Source: Sphingosinicella sp. BN140058 (lineage in GTDB: Bacteria > Pseudomonadota > Alphaproteobacteria > Sphingomonadales > Sphingomonadaceae). Taken from it: a stretch of 64,000 nucleotides of DNA. Shown piece by piece: positions 15,741 to 25,283 of this stretch. Made by a program: the position numbers and the translations under genes. How positions within the stretch are numbered: position 1 is the stretch's first letter; every line of letters begins with the position of its first letter. The notes beneath the pieces are model-generated. The model saw only the letters and a list, made by a program, of their open reading frames with translations, was not told where the DNA came from and did not search any database. Where the stretch lies: positions 4,783,501 through 4,847,500 of the forward strand of contig NZ_CP035501.1 in the NCBI RefSeq assembly GCF_004135585.1, given 5' to 3'.

Positions 15741-17993
15741 ATGAACGATCGTGGCGTTTGGCTGGGCGTTTCAGCGCTTGCGATTGCCTGGGCCGGGGCT
15801 GCGTCGGCGCAGCCTGGCGGATCCGGCGCGGCGGAGCGTTCGGCGGATTTCGGCCAGGACGAGAGCGCAGCGGCGCCCGCGGCCGTCGAGGACGACGAGA
15901 TCATCGTCACCGCGCAGCGGCGTGCGGAGAATCTGATGACGACGGCGATCTCGGCGTCGGTGCTGTCGGGATCGCAGCTCGAGAATAAGGGCGTCGTCAA
16001 TGTCGACGCGCTGCAATTCGCGATGCCGAGCCTCGTGGTGAACAATTTCGGCCAGGGCAACGACTTCAACGTCCGCGGCATCGGCAAGGCGGAGCACAAT
16101 ACGCAGACCACCACCGGCGTGATCACCTATCGCGACGGCGTGCCGACCTTTCCCGGTTACGTTCAGGGCGAGCCTTATTACGACATCGCCAACATCCAGG
16201 TGCTGCGGGGGCCGCAGGGCACGATCGTCGGCCAGAATGCCACCGGCGGCGCGGTGTTCGTCAACACCAACGACCCGATCATCGGCGGCGGCGTCCATGG
16301 CTATGTCAACGTCAGCTACGGCAATTACAACGACGCCGGCGCCCAGGGCGCGGTCAACCTTCCGATCAGCGACACGCTGGCGGCGCGGGTCTCCGTCTAC
16401 GGGCAGCGCCGCGACAGTTTCTACGACATCACCGGTCCCGGCGGCGCAGCGTACCCCTACAACAAGGGCAAGCTCGGTATCGCAGCGGGTCGGCTGAGCC
16501 TGCTCTGGAAGCCGACCGACCGGCTGTCGATCCTGTCCAAGACCGATCTCGGCTATCTCGATTTCGGCGCCTATCCGGCGAGCCCGTTCAGCAACCAGTT
16601 CAAGTTCCTGCCGGTCGGCAGTGCGACGCCCAACCCGAATTATCGCGACCTGTTCGACATCACCGCCAATACGCCGCAGGCGGCGCGGGACAAGTTCATC
16701 CGCTCGGTGCTGAAGATAGAATATGAGACGGCAGGCCGGCTGAAGCTCCGCTCGGTGTCGAGCTACCAGAAGGCCAACACGATGTACCGGGCCGACCTCG
16801 ACGGCACCGCGACCGGCAACAACACCTTCTTCGACAGCGTCGACGAGCGCCAGATTACCCAGGAGTTCAACCTGATCTCACCGGACGATCAGCGCTTCAC
16901 CTGGCTTGCCGGTGCGTTCGGGTTGTGGAACAAATATTTTTTCCTCGAACCCTATCAGTTCATCATCGGCACGCCGCCCGGCAATCCGCTCACCGAATAT
17001 GCCCTGCAGGGCACCAACCCGACGCGCTCGCTGGCGGCCTTCGGACAGATCGGCTTCGCGATCACGCCGAGTCTCAAGCTCGACATCGGCGGCCGCTACA
17101 CGGCGAGCCGATCGACCAACCATGTCGACGTGCTGCAATTCGGGGTGCCGATCCGCGACGACCAGACCACCAAGTCGGATGATTTTTCCTACAAGGTCTC
17201 GCTCGGCTGGCGGGCGACGGCGGACCATTATCTCTACGGCTTCGTCGCCACCGGCTTCCGGCCCGGCGGCCTCAACGTCCCCGTCGGGCTCGGCCTTCCG
17301 GATCCCTTCAAGCCGGAGAAGGTGACCTCGTACGAAGCCGGGTGGAAGGCGAACTGGGCGGGCGGGCACGTCCGCACCACGATCAACGGCTTCTACAACG
17401 ACTATAAGAACTTCCAGGTCATCATCGGCTATCCGACCTTTCCGACCTTCGGCATCGAGCTCAACGTCGAGGACAAGACGAGGATCTACGGTTTCGAGGC
17501 CGAGGCCGAATTCCGGTTCGGCGGGTTGACGCTCGATGCGGGCGTCAACCTGCTGCACAGCGATCTCGGCAGCTTCTTCGCCACCGATCCGCGGGGACCG
17601 AGCGTGCTTCCCTGCAATCCGCAGACGGGCCCGGAGAGCATCACCTGCATCGATCTGGAAGGGCGCCGGCAGACTTATGCGCCGAACGTCACGTTCAACA
17701 TCGGCGCGGAATATGTGATCGCGCTCGGCAATGGCGATCGTCTTACCCCGCGGGCGAATTTCGGCCATATCGGAAATCAGTGGGCGACCCTGTTCGAGAA
17801 TCCGGCGCGGGGCGACCGGCTCGAGGCGCGCAACATATTGAACGCGCAGCTCGCCTGGCAGCACGGGACCTGGACGGTGACCGCCTACGGCACCAACCTC
17901 ACCAACCAGCATTACCCAGCCTCGCTGAACAGCGGCCTCTATTTCGCCGGCGCGCCGCGCCAATATGGCGTGAAACTGCTGAAGACCTTCTGA
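15741..17993 (+). CDS. TonB-dependent receptor
   Basis: A 750-residue outer-membrane receptor. It has a signal peptide (ends ASAQP near residue 24) and a TonB-box-like DEIIVTAQRR (about residue 54). A plug domain follows, with VRGIGKAEHN, DGVPTFPGYVQG and VLRGPQGTIVGQNATGGAV, then a 22-strand-type barrel ending in QYGVKLLKTF with the terminal aromatic. It imports a substrate in exchange for TonB/proton-motive energy. This subfamily is abundant in sphingomonads and often serves catabolic substrates rather than siderophores. AGGGAGGG precedes ATG 15741. A hairpin separates it from the acyl-CoA synthetase gene, which suggests a shared catabolic role. Confidence 0.92.
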   Translation: MNDRGVWLGVSALAIAWAGAASAQPGGSGAAERSADFGQDESAAAPAAVEDDEIIVTAQRRAENLMTTAISASVLSGSQLENKGVVNVDALQFAMPSLVVNNFGQGNDFNVRGIGKAEHNTQTTTGVITYRDGVPTFPGYVQGEPYYDIANIQVLRGPQGTIVGQNATGGAVFVNTNDPIIGGGVHGYVNVSYGNYNDAGAQGAVNLPISDTLAARVSVYGQRRDSFYDITGPGGAAYPYNKGKLGIAAGRLSLLWKPTDRLSILSKTDLGYLDFGAYPASPFSNQFKFLPVGSATPNPNYRDLFDITANTPQAARDKFIRSVLKIEYETAGRLKLRSVSSYQKANTMYRADLDGTATGNNTFFDSVDERQITQEFNLISPDDQRFTWLAGAFGLWNKYFFLEPYQFIIGTPPGNPLTEYALQGTNPTRSLAAFGQIGFAITPSLKLDIGGRYTASRSTNHVDVLQFGVPIRDDQTTKSDDFSYKVSLGWRATADHYLYGFVATGFRPGGLNVPVGLGLPDPFKPEKVTSYEAGWKANWAGGHVRTTINGFYNDYKNFQVIIGYPTFPTFGIELNVEDKTRIYGFEAEAEFRFGGLTLDAGVNLLHSDLGSFFATDPRGPSVLPCNPQTGPESITCIDLEGRRQTYAPNVTFNIGAEYVIALGNGDRLTPRANFGHIGNQWATLFENPARGDRLEARNILNAQLAWQHGTWTVTAYGTNLTNQHYPASLNSGLYFAGAPRQYGVKLLKTF

Positions 17994-18001
17994 TCCGTCC
18001 C

Positions 18002-18031
18002 CGGCCGCCGGTTCCGCGGTAACGGCGGCCG
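18002..18031 (+). terminator. Hairpin between receptor and acyl-CoA synthetase genes
   Basis: CGGCCGCCG (18002-18010) pairs with CGGCGGCCG (18023-18031), a 9-bp stem with a 12-base loop followed by TTCCTCC. It lacks a true T tract, so it may be a weak terminator or mRNA-processing hairpin that uncouples receptor expression from the enzyme gene. Confidence 0.4.
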
Positions 18032-18058
18032 CTTCCTCCCCCGAACGTCCGAGTATTC

Positions 18059-19642
18059 ATGCAGCCTTACGGTCTGACGGTAGACAAATTCCTCGACCAT
18101 GCCGCCAAGTGGTTCAACGGCCATGAGGTCGTCGAGGCCGACGGCGGGCGCGTCATCGAGCGGGCCACCTATGATGCCTTGTGCGCGCGCAGCAACAGGA
18201 TGTCGGGGGCGCTCGCGTCGCTGGGGCTGATGCAAGGCGACCGGATCGGGACGCTCGGCTGGAACAGCCTGCATCATTTCGAACTCTATTATGCGGCAAT
18301 GGGGGCGGGCTTCGTCTGCCATACGCTCAATCCGCGGCTGACCGCGGCGCAACTCGCGGCGATGGTCGACGAGGCCGAGGACAAGGTGCTTGCCGTGGCC
18401 GAGGATCTGATGCCGCTGCTGCGCGCGATACTGCCCCACTGCCCGTCGGTAGACCATGTGGTGGTCATGGACGCGGCGCCGTCGCCGGCCTCGCTGGCGC
18501 CGCAGCCGCCTTTGCTCTGGCGCTACGAGACGCTGCTCGAGACCCGCGGACGCCCATTTCGCTGGGGCGGGTTCGACGAGAACGAACCCGCCGGTCTCTG
18601 CTACACGTCGGGGACGACCGGTCGCCCCAAGGGCGTCGTCTACACCCATCGCTCCAATTATCTGCACACCTTGCGGGCCCTACAGGCCGATGCTGTGGCG
18701 CTGACCGCGCGCGACGTTCTGCTGCTGGCGGTGCCGATGTTCCATGCCAATGGCTGGGGCATGCCCTTCGCCGCACCGGCCGCGGGCACCAGGCTGGTGC
18801 TGCCCGGGCGGGCGATCGACGGCGCCAGCCTCGCCAGGCTGATCCGGGACGAGGGGGTAACGGTCGGGGTCGGCGTGCAGACGATCTGGCTCGGTCTTGC
18901 CGACCATCTCGAGCAAAGCGGCGAGAGCCTGCCGAGCCTGGAGCGGGTGCTGATCGGCGGCTCGAACTGCCCCGACGCCCTGTTGCGGCGGCTGGAGGCG
19001 CGGCTCGGCGCCGCGGTGCAGACGAGCTGGGGAATGACCGAATTGTCGCCGATTGGAACGATCGCGCCCCCGGCGGGCGGGGCGGGTGCGGGGCGACCGC
19101 CGCTGGGGCTGGACCTCAAGCTCACCGACGCCGCCGGCACCAGGCTGGAGCCGCAGCGCGGCGTGCTCGGCCATCTCAAGGTCAAGGGACATAGCGTCGC
19201 CGACGGCTATTTTCGCGGCGATGCCGACCTGCTCGACGCCGAGGGCTATTTCGACACCGGCGATCTCGCGGTGATCGATAAGGAGGGCAATCTCACCATC
19301 GGCGGCCGCGCCAAGGATCTGATCAAGTCCGGTGGCGAATGGATCAATCCGGCCGAGATCGAATCGATCGTCGGTGCGCATCCGGCGGTGCGCCACGTCG
19401 CCGTGATCGGACGGCCCGACGTCAAATGGGGCGAGCGGCCGGTGCTGATCGTCGAGACCGGGCCGAAGCAGGATCCGGGCCTCTTGCTCAACCTGCTCCG
19501 CGGCAAAGTCGCCGACTGGTGGATCCCGGCCGAGGTCGCCGAAGTCGCCGCGATGCCGCTCGCCGCATCGGGCAAGATCGACAAGAACCGGCTGCGCGCC
19601 GACTTTGCCGAGGGACGGATCGCGGCGACGGCGGTGCGCTGA
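18059..19642 (+). CDS. AMP-dependent acyl-CoA synthetase (fatty acid--CoA ligase type)
   Basis: A 527-residue ANL-superfamily enzyme that activates a carboxylic acid with ATP to an acyl-AMP and then to an acyl-CoA. Motifs in order are the P-loop CYTSGTTGRPKGVVYTH (about 181-197), MFHANGWG (A4), TSWGMTELSP (A5), GYFDTGDLAVID (A7), GRAKDLIKSGGEWINPAEIE (A8) and the catalytic lysine region SGKIDKNRLR (A10). The sequence resembles medium/long-chain fatty acid or aromatic acyl-CoA ligases. It lies in a block with a TonB receptor, esterase, MFS transporter and SDR, consistent with using an acid released by the esterase. Confidence 0.92.
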   Translation: MQPYGLTVDKFLDHAAKWFNGHEVVEADGGRVIERATYDALCARSNRMSGALASLGLMQGDRIGTLGWNSLHHFELYYAAMGAGFVCHTLNPRLTAAQLAAMVDEAEDKVLAVAEDLMPLLRAILPHCPSVDHVVVMDAAPSPASLAPQPPLLWRYETLLETRGRPFRWGGFDENEPAGLCYTSGTTGRPKGVVYTHRSNYLHTLRALQADAVALTARDVLLLAVPMFHANGWGMPFAAPAAGTRLVLPGRAIDGASLARLIRDEGVTVGVGVQTIWLGLADHLEQSGESLPSLERVLIGGSNCPDALLRRLEARLGAAVQTSWGMTELSPIGTIAPPAGGAGAGRPPLGLDLKLTDAAGTRLEPQRGVLGHLKVKGHSVADGYFRGDADLLDAEGYFDTGDLAVIDKEGNLTIGGRAKDLIKSGGEWINPAEIESIVGAHPAVRHVAVIGRPDVKWGERPVLIVETGPKQDPGLLLNLLRGKVADWWIPAEVAEVAAMPLAASGKIDKNRLRADFAEGRIAATAVR

Positions 19643-19646
19643 CCGA

Positions 19647-21272
19647 TCAGTCGCAGGCTGCCGGCTTCGGCGGAAGCTTCGGCGCGGCCAGACCGACATT
19701 CCAGTTCCATCCGTATTTCCCCTCGGCGCGGCGGCGGCACATCACCTCTTCGTTGAGGTCGTACATTCCGGGCATCAGACCAATGGCGGGCTCGGGCGCG
19801 GCGGCGAAGCGCATGTAGGCGCCCTCCTTGCCGTAAGCCGGCCAGGCCGGCGCACCCGGCGCCTGCGGCACGCCGGTGCGGGCGAAGCTCGTCCAATAGC
19901 CGATCATCGCATCGGACAGCGGGCGATCGGCGTCGGGCACTTTCGGCCAGCGCGGCGGGGTGCCGTCGAGCGTGCCGAACACATAAGGAAGCTCGCTGGC
20001 ATGAAAGGCATGGAGGCCGGGTTCGTCCATCGCCGGATAGCCGTGATCCCAAAGATAGAGGAAAGCCTGCTGGCCGAGCGCGCTTTGCTTGCGGGCGAGC
20101 CGCTCGGCGGTCCAGCCGTAGAGGGCGTCGCGGGTCGTCGCGAGGATGCTCTCCTTGTAGTTGGCGGCCGGGTAGAGGCGCAGGAATGCGTCGCCGAGGT
20201 CGCCGTAGCGCGCGCGAATTTCCTTCTCGTAGACGGCAGCCGTGGCGGGCGGGGGCGGCGCCAGGATCGTGAGCGAGCGTATCTCGCCCTGGTTGAAGCC
20301 GGCGAGCAAAGGCACCGGTGCCTGGCGTCCGGCATCGAAGGTGTCGACCATCTGTTCCGGCAGCACCATGTCGTCGACCACACCCCAGGGCATGAACCCG
20401 GCGGCGGCGGCCCGATTGGCGAGATTCTGGGCGTCGATCGCGCGCAGGCCGGCGAGATCGGGCGCCTGGAGGGCGCTCGCCAGCATGGTTCCGGCGGCCT
20501 CGCCCGACGGCGCGCCGTGCACGCTCTTCTTCAGTTCGGGCATCGAGATCATGTAGGCGCTCTGGGCGATCGCCTTGGCGAACAGGCCGCGCGCCAGCGG
20601 CGACTGGAGCAGGTACATGACGCTGAGCGCGCCCGCAGATTCCCCGGCGATGGTGACGTTGCCGGCATCGCCGCCGAACGCCGCGATGTTGTGGCGCACC
20701 CAGGTCAACGCCGCGATCTGATCGAGCAGGCCGTAATTGCCGGAGACGCGCTGCTTCGTCTCGGCGCTGAGCGCCGGATGGGCGAGCCAGCCGAGCACGC
20801 CGAGGCGATAGTTGATCGAGACCACGATCACCCCCTGCTCGGCGAGCCGACGGCCGTCGTACATCGGCTCGCGGCTGGAACCGGAGACGAGCGCGCCGCC
20901 GTGGATCCAGAAGAAGACCGGCGCCTTGCGCGCATCGGCGGGCGCCCAGATGTTGAGCGTCAGGCAATCCTCGCTGGTCGGCAGCGGCACGTCGGGGGAA
21001 TAGACCGACGGCACGCGATTCTCGGGCTGGATGCAGGCGGCGCCGAATTGGGTGGCGGCGCGGACGCCCTGCCAGCGCGGCATCGGCGCCGGCGGCTGCC
21101 AGCGCCGCGGCCCCACCGGCGGCAGCGCATAGGGGATGCCCTTGAACGCGCGAATGTCGCCCTCGATCGTGCCTTGCACCGCGCCCGAAGGCGCATCCAC
21201 CTGCGGCGCTGCCTGGGCGGCGACCGGGGCGGCCAAAGCGAGGCAGAGGAGGCTGGCGAGCGTACGAGTCAT
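19647..21272 (-). CDS. Type-B carboxylesterase, secreted
   Basis: A 541-residue alpha/beta hydrolase with a signal peptide (cleavage near residue 21). Type-B signatures are EDCLTLNIW (101-109), the oxyanion FFWIHGGALVSGS, and the nucleophile elbow GESAGA (S212). The acidic and His residues lie farther along, with HAFHASELPYVFG containing the probable catalytic His. It hydrolyses esters in the periplasm or at the surface. The start overlaps the stop of the MFS gene by four bases, so transporter and esterase are translated together. It is convergent with the acyl-CoA synthetase gene, only 4 bases apart. Confidence 0.92.
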   Translation of the reverse strand: MTRTLASLLCLALAAPVAAQAAPQVDAPSGAVQGTIEGDIRAFKGIPYALPPVGPRRWQPPAPMPRWQGVRAATQFGAACIQPENRVPSVYSPDVPLPTSEDCLTLNIWAPADARKAPVFFWIHGGALVSGSSREPMYDGRRLAEQGVIVVSINYRLGVLGWLAHPALSAETKQRVSGNYGLLDQIAALTWVRHNIAAFGGDAGNVTIAGESAGALSVMYLLQSPLARGLFAKAIAQSAYMISMPELKKSVHGAPSGEAAGTMLASALQAPDLAGLRAIDAQNLANRAAAAGFMPWGVVDDMVLPEQMVDTFDAGRQAPVPLLAGFNQGEIRSLTILAPPPPATAAVYEKEIRARYGDLGDAFLRLYPAANYKESILATTRDALYGWTAERLARKQSALGQQAFLYLWDHGYPAMDEPGLHAFHASELPYVFGTLDGTPPRWPKVPDADRPLSDAMIGYWTSFARTGVPQAPGAPAWPAYGKEGAYMRFAAAPEPAIGLMPGMYDLNEEVMCRRRAEGKYGWNWNVGLAAPKLPPKPAACD

Positions 21273-22546
21273 GCTTGTGCCTTTCCGGAGAGACGGTCAC
21301 GGATGCGAAGATTGCGGGCCAGCCACAGGAAGAGCAGGATGGCGACGCCGTAGAAGGGGGTCAGCGTGTAGAGCGCGGCCTGTAGCGGGTGCGGCGTGCC
21401 GCGCGCCGCGAACCAGTCGCTGGCCGCGCCGACCCAGGTCGGCCCGAGGCCGAGGCCGATGAAGTTCATCACCAGCAGCAGCAGCGCGCCGGCAAGGACG
21501 CGCTGGTTGGGCGCGACCTCCTCCTGCACCAGAGCCACCGCCGACGACAGGTAGAAATAGTTGAAGAACATGGTCACGGTCAGCAGCACCAAAGCCAGCG
21601 GCCAGTCCGGCGCCCAGACGAAGCCGAGGTAGAAAGGCAGGGCGATCGCCAGCGACACGGCAGGGGCGGTCGCATAAGCGGTGCGCGTCACCCGGGTCAT
21701 GCGATCGATCACCCGCCCCGATACGATCATGCCGGCGCCCATGCCGATCGCGACGACGAGCGCGTACCAGATCGCAATCTGCTCCAACGTCATGCCTTTC
21801 TCGCGGATGAGGAAGAGCACCGCGAAATTACCGAGGCCGTAGGTGACGAACTGGGTGGCGCCGCTGCCCAGAGCGGCGAGCATCAGCAGCCTGTGGGTGA
21901 AGAACATCCTCATCGTGCCGACGAACGGCGCCTTCTCCGCCGCGGCGTCGGCAGGCGCGGCGTCGGTCGCGCCGCGCCGTGGTTCGCGGACGATCAGGCG
22001 AACGCCGATCGCGGCGACGATGCCGACGATGCCAATCGCGACGAAAGCGTCGCGCCAGTCGAACGCCGCGGCGACCGAGGCGCCGAAGGCGATGCCGAGT
22101 GCGGCGCCGATCGGCGGCCCGAGATTGAAGACGCCGAAGGCGGTGCCGCGCCGGCCCGGCGGAAAGGTGTCCGTGATGATCGCGTAGGAGGGCGGCACAC
22201 CGCCCGCCTCGCCGAAGCCGACCACCATGCGTGCCGCGACCAGCTGAGGATAGGAGGCGGCGAGGCCGCAGGCGATCGTCGCGCCGCTCCAGATCGCACA
22301 GGCGAGCGACAGCACGCCCACCCTATTGGTACGATCGGCGAGCCAGCCGACTGGGATCGCGATGAAGCAATAGAAGAAGGCGAAATAGAGCCCGCCGATC
22401 AGCCCGAGCTGGCCGTCGCTGACCTGGAGCTCGTCCTGGATCGGCTTGGCGAGAATTCCGATCAGCTGCCGATCGAGGAAATTGAGCACGTAGACGAAGG
22501 TCAGGGTGACGAGCACGATCCAGCGTCGGCGGTCGGGCGCCTCCAT
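21269..22546 (-). CDS. MFS transporter, spinster-like
   Basis: A 425-residue inner-membrane transporter with 12 predicted transmembrane helices. The N-terminal NFLDRQLIGILAKPIQDELQ (split) and the loop GWLADRTNRVGVL (MFS motif A between TM2 and TM3), plus ARMVVGFGEAGGVPPSYA in TM4-5, match the spinster-like MFS group common in sphingomonads. The substrate is probably an organic anion or ester hydrolysis product (inference from context). ATG 22546 follows AGAGGAAG. It is translationally coupled to the esterase gene and divergent from a TetR-type gene. Confidence 0.9.
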   Translation of the reverse strand: MEAPDRRRWIVLVTLTFVYVLNFLDRQLIGILAKPIQDELQVSDGQLGLIGGLYFAFFYCFIAIPVGWLADRTNRVGVLSLACAIWSGATIACGLAASYPQLVAARMVVGFGEAGGVPPSYAIITDTFPPGRRGTAFGVFNLGPPIGAALGIAFGASVAAAFDWRDAFVAIGIVGIVAAIGVRLIVREPRRGATDAAPADAAAEKAPFVGTMRMFFTHRLLMLAALGSGATQFVTYGLGNFAVLFLIREKGMTLEQIAIWYALVVAIGMGAGMIVSGRVIDRMTRVTRTAYATAPAVSLAIALPFYLGFVWAPDWPLALVLLTVTMFFNYFYLSSAVALVQEEVAPNQRVLAGALLLLVMNFIGLGLGPTWVGAASDWFAARGTPHPLQAALYTLTPFYGVAILLFLWLARNLRIRDRLSGKAQA

Positions 22547-22627
22547 CTCCACGCTTCCTCTCTCCCGCGGCGGCCGCGTCTTGTCGTTGCCTGCATCATG
22601 TGGCGGGGGGCGGCGCGTGTCAACGTA

Positions 22628-22637
22628 CACTATCAAG
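22628..22637. promoter_or_regulatory. Shared operator-like motif, copy 1
   Basis: CACTATCAAG lies between the divergent MFS-esterase operon and the tetR gene. The same ten bases occur, inverted, before the SDR gene (23412-23421). The flanks add GTGTGAAC downstream here and GTGAAC at the second site. It is a candidate site for the adjacent TetR protein. Confidence 0.45.
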
Positions 22638-22694
22638 CGTGTGAACATCTGCGGCGGGTTGACGTCTCCGGCGGCAAACGGGAAAGACGTGGAC

Positions 22695-23369
22695 GTGACG
22701 CACAGTGCCACCCCAATCCGCCGGTCGCGAAAGGCCGAACAACGCGCCGAGACGATGGAGCAGATCCTCGATGCGGCGGAAGATCTGTTTTCGAAGCACG
22801 GCCTTTACGGCGTGACGTTGAAGGACGTCGCCAAGAAGGTGGGCGTCCACCACACTTTGCTCAATTATTATTTCGACGACAAGAAAGCCTTGTTCGACGC
22901 CGTGTTCGCACGCCGCGCGATCGTCACCAGCGAGCGCCGGATGCAGGCGCTCGACGCCTATGAGAAAGAGGCGGGCGCCAGACCCACCGTCGAAGGGGCA
23001 CTAAGGGCCTTTCTCGACACCGATCTCGACACCTATATCGAGGGCGGCGAGGGTTGGAAGAATTACGCCCAGCTCACCGCCCAGGTCGCGAACACGCCGC
23101 ACTGGGGCGCGGACCTGATGGACGCGCATTTCGATCCGGTCGTGCTGCGGCTGATCGGGCTGCTCAAACGCACCCTGCCCGATTGCGCCGAGGAAGACAT
23201 CTTCTGGGGCTATCATTTCGTCACCGGCGCGCTGATGCTGACGCTCGCCAGGACCGGACGGATCGACAAATTATCGGGCGGCCTCGCCCATTCCGACGAC
23301 TTCGTCGCAGTCAAGGACCGCATGGCCTCGTTCATGGCCGCCGGCTTTCTCGCCATCTGCAAGAAGTAG
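22695..23369 (+). CDS. TetR family transcriptional regulator
   Basis: A 224-residue regulator. The N-terminal HTH (about 12-60) contains AETMEQILDAAEDLFSKHG, VTLKDVAKKVGVHHTLLNYYF and DDKKALFDAVFARR. The C-terminal half is a helical ligand pocket of the type found in TetR proteins controlling lipid or ester catabolism. The GTG at 22695 has GGAAAG 8 bases upstream; a GTG at 22689 is also possible. It lies between the MFS-esterase operon and the SDR gene. CACTATCAAG motifs on both sides suggest it represses both flanking units and itself. Confidence 0.85.
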   Translation: MTHSATPIRRSRKAEQRAETMEQILDAAEDLFSKHGLYGVTLKDVAKKVGVHHTLLNYYFDDKKALFDAVFARRAIVTSERRMQALDAYEKEAGARPTVEGALRAFLDTDLDTYIEGGEGWKNYAQLTAQVANTPHWGADLMDAHFDPVVLRLIGLLKRTLPDCAEEDIFWGYHFVTGALMLTLARTGRIDKLSGGLAHSDDFVAVKDRMASFMAAGFLAICKK

Positions 23370-23411
23370 GGCGTGCTCCAACCACGTCGGCGCGCGCGTG
23401 ATATTAGCTCT

Positions 23412-23421
23412 CTTGATAGTG
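23412..23421. promoter_or_regulatory. Shared operator-like motif, copy 2
   Basis: CTTGATAGTG is the reverse complement of CACTATCAAG at 22628-22637. It lies 46 bases before the SDR start in an AT-rich patch, so it could overlap that promoter. Confidence 0.45.
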
Positions 23422-23467
23422 AACATATCGGCGGCTAACTGTGCGAGATCACGCATGGGAGGTGAAG

Positions 23468-24364
23468 ATGGGACTGGCGGAACGGGTTGCGATCGTGACG
23501 GGGGCAGGCTGCGGTCTCGGGCGTGCCCATGCGCTCTACCTGGCGCGGCAGGGCGCGCGGGTCGTCGTCAACGATCTTTCGCAGGAGGCTGCCGACGCCG
23601 TCGTTGCCGAGATCGTCGCGGCAGGCGGCGATGCGCTGGGGTTCGCCGCTTCGGTGACCGACGAGGCTGGAGTGGCCCAGATGGTCGAAGCGGCCCTCAC
23701 CCGATGGAACCGGATAGACATCCTGATCAACAATGCCGGCATCCTGCGCGACAAGAGCTTCGCCAAGATGAGCATCGACGAATTCCGCCTGGTGGTCGAC
23801 GTGCATCTGATCGGCGCTGCCGTCTGCAGCAAGGCAGTTTGGGAGACGATGCGCACCCAGCGGCACGGACGGATCGTAATGACGACCTCCTCGTCCGGTC
23901 TTTACGGCAATTTCGGCCAGGCAAATTACGGCGCGGCCAAGATGGCGCTGGTCGGACTGATGCAGACGCTGGCGATCGAGGGTGAGAAATACGGCATCCG
24001 GGTGAACTGCCTGGCGCCGACCGCCGCCACCCGGATGACCCAGGATGTGCTGCCCAACGAGGATCTGCGGCTGCTCGCGCCCGAACTGGTCAGCCCGGGC
24101 CTGATGGCGCTGGTTGGCGACGAGGCGCCCAGCCGGGCCATTCTTTGCGCCGGCGCCGGCCACTTCGCCGCCGCGCATGTGACGCTGACCCAGGGCGTGC
24201 AGATTGGCGGCGGCGTAGACGCGGGCGAGCAGCTGGCGACGGAGTGGAGCAGCGTGGTCGACCGCGCCGGCGAGATCGTCCCGGCTTATGGCTTCACCCA
24301 GGCGGAGCGGGAAGTCGCAAGCGCCGCTTCTGCTGTAGCGAGGACAGCGGCGGGGCGCGGTTGA
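23468..24364 (+). CDS. Short-chain dehydrogenase/reductase, hydroxyacyl-CoA dehydrogenase-like
   Basis: A 298-residue classical SDR: the cofactor loop TGAGCGLG (11-18), D36 after strand beta-2 (VVVNDLS, indicating NAD preference), NNAG (88-91), catalytic Ser in TSSSG (about 141-143), Y154 and K158 (YGAAK). The FAKMSIDEF and GQANYGAAK segments resemble the (3R)-hydroxyacyl-CoA dehydrogenase part of multifunctional beta-oxidation proteins, so oxidation of a 3-hydroxyacyl-CoA is plausible. GGGAGGTGAAG precedes ATG 23468. It probably belongs to the same regulon as the esterase, transporter and acyl-CoA synthetase. Confidence 0.88.
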   Translation: MGLAERVAIVTGAGCGLGRAHALYLARQGARVVVNDLSQEAADAVVAEIVAAGGDALGFAASVTDEAGVAQMVEAALTRWNRIDILINNAGILRDKSFAKMSIDEFRLVVDVHLIGAAVCSKAVWETMRTQRHGRIVMTTSSSGLYGNFGQANYGAAKMALVGLMQTLAIEGEKYGIRVNCLAPTAATRMTQDVLPNEDLRLLAPELVSPGLMALVGDEAPSRAILCAGAGHFAAAHVTLTQGVQIGGGVDAGEQLATEWSSVVDRAGEIVPAYGFTQAEREVASAASAVARTAAGRG

Positions 24365-24514
24365 GCAGGCGCTCGACCCGGCTCTGAAACAATCGAAACC
24401 ATTATGGATGTTGCGCGGCACAACGCCGCAACGACTCGCGCCTAGAGCCCCCGCCCAAGGCCATTCCGGCCGCAGGAAAGGGGCGGGGACGAAGACCCGC
24501 TTGCAGATCACAAG

Positions 24515-25276
24515 ATGAGCCAGGTCGTCGTTCAAAGCAGTTTCGCCGCAATCGCCGCCATGTTGCTGAGTTTCACTCCCATCTACGCCGCCTACACGGA
24601 GGAACCCGGCGACACGGCTTCCCTGAGCCCATCAGCACCGGTGTCGGCATCACCCCAGACGGCCGGTCCCGTCGTGGCGAACATGCCGCAGCCGGGCGTC
24701 GCCGCCGCCGCGCCGTCGCCGGTCGTCCCGATCGCAGCGGCCCCGATTGCTGCCGTTCCACCCGTCGCGCCCGATCCGTTCGAGGAAGAAGCGTCGCTGC
24801 GTCCCGGCAAGTTCCTGTGGGCACCGGAGCGCGCCTCTGCTGGGCCGGTCGAGATCGTGGTCAGCATCCCGCTGCAGCGCGCCTTCGTCTATCGCGGCGG
24901 CAGCCTGATCGGCGTGTCGACCGTTTCGACCGGCAAGCCGGGTCACAGGACCCCGGTCGGCACGTTCGACATCCTTGAGAAACGGCGCGAGCATTATTCG
25001 AACAAGTACAACAACGCGCCGATGCCGTTCATGCAGCGGCTGACCTGGGACGGGGTCGCCCTCCATGCCGGCCAGATCCCGGGACATCCCGCCTCGCACG
25101 GCTGCATCCGCCTGCCCAAGGAATTTGCACGTTTGCTGTTCGGCGTGACCAAGGTCGGTGCCTCGGTTCACGTCATCGAGCTTTCGCCGGCCGCGGGGGA
25201 AGCGCTGGCGATGGTCCGCGGCGACGGCCAATATAACGGCATGGGCGGGCCGCTGGAGGACGTCGCCGGCAATTGA
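24515..25276 (+). CDS. L,D-transpeptidase (YkuD domain)
   Basis: A 253-residue exported protein: a signal/anchor (hydrophobic 9-26), an Ala/Pro-rich linker (30-95) and a YkuD catalytic domain (about 112-235). The active-site motif is HAGQIPGHPASHGCIRLP, with H184, H195 and C197. Such enzymes make 3-3 peptidoglycan crosslinks or anchor proteins to the wall in the periplasm. The upstream region 24365-24514 contains no gene but a GTTGCG...CGCAAC inverted repeat near 24410-24432. It is convergent with the next esterase gene, 7 bases away. Confidence 0.92.
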   Translation: MSQVVVQSSFAAIAAMLLSFTPIYAAYTEEPGDTASLSPSAPVSASPQTAGPVVANMPQPGVAAAAPSPVVPIAAAPIAAVPPVAPDPFEEEASLRPGKFLWAPERASAGPVEIVVSIPLQRAFVYRGGSLIGVSTVSTGKPGHRTPVGTFDILEKRREHYSNKYNNAPMPFMQRLTWDGVALHAGQIPGHPASHGCIRLPKEFARLLFGVTKVGASVHVIELSPAAGEALAMVRGDGQYNGMGGPLEDVAGN

Positions 25277-25283
25277 GGGCGGC

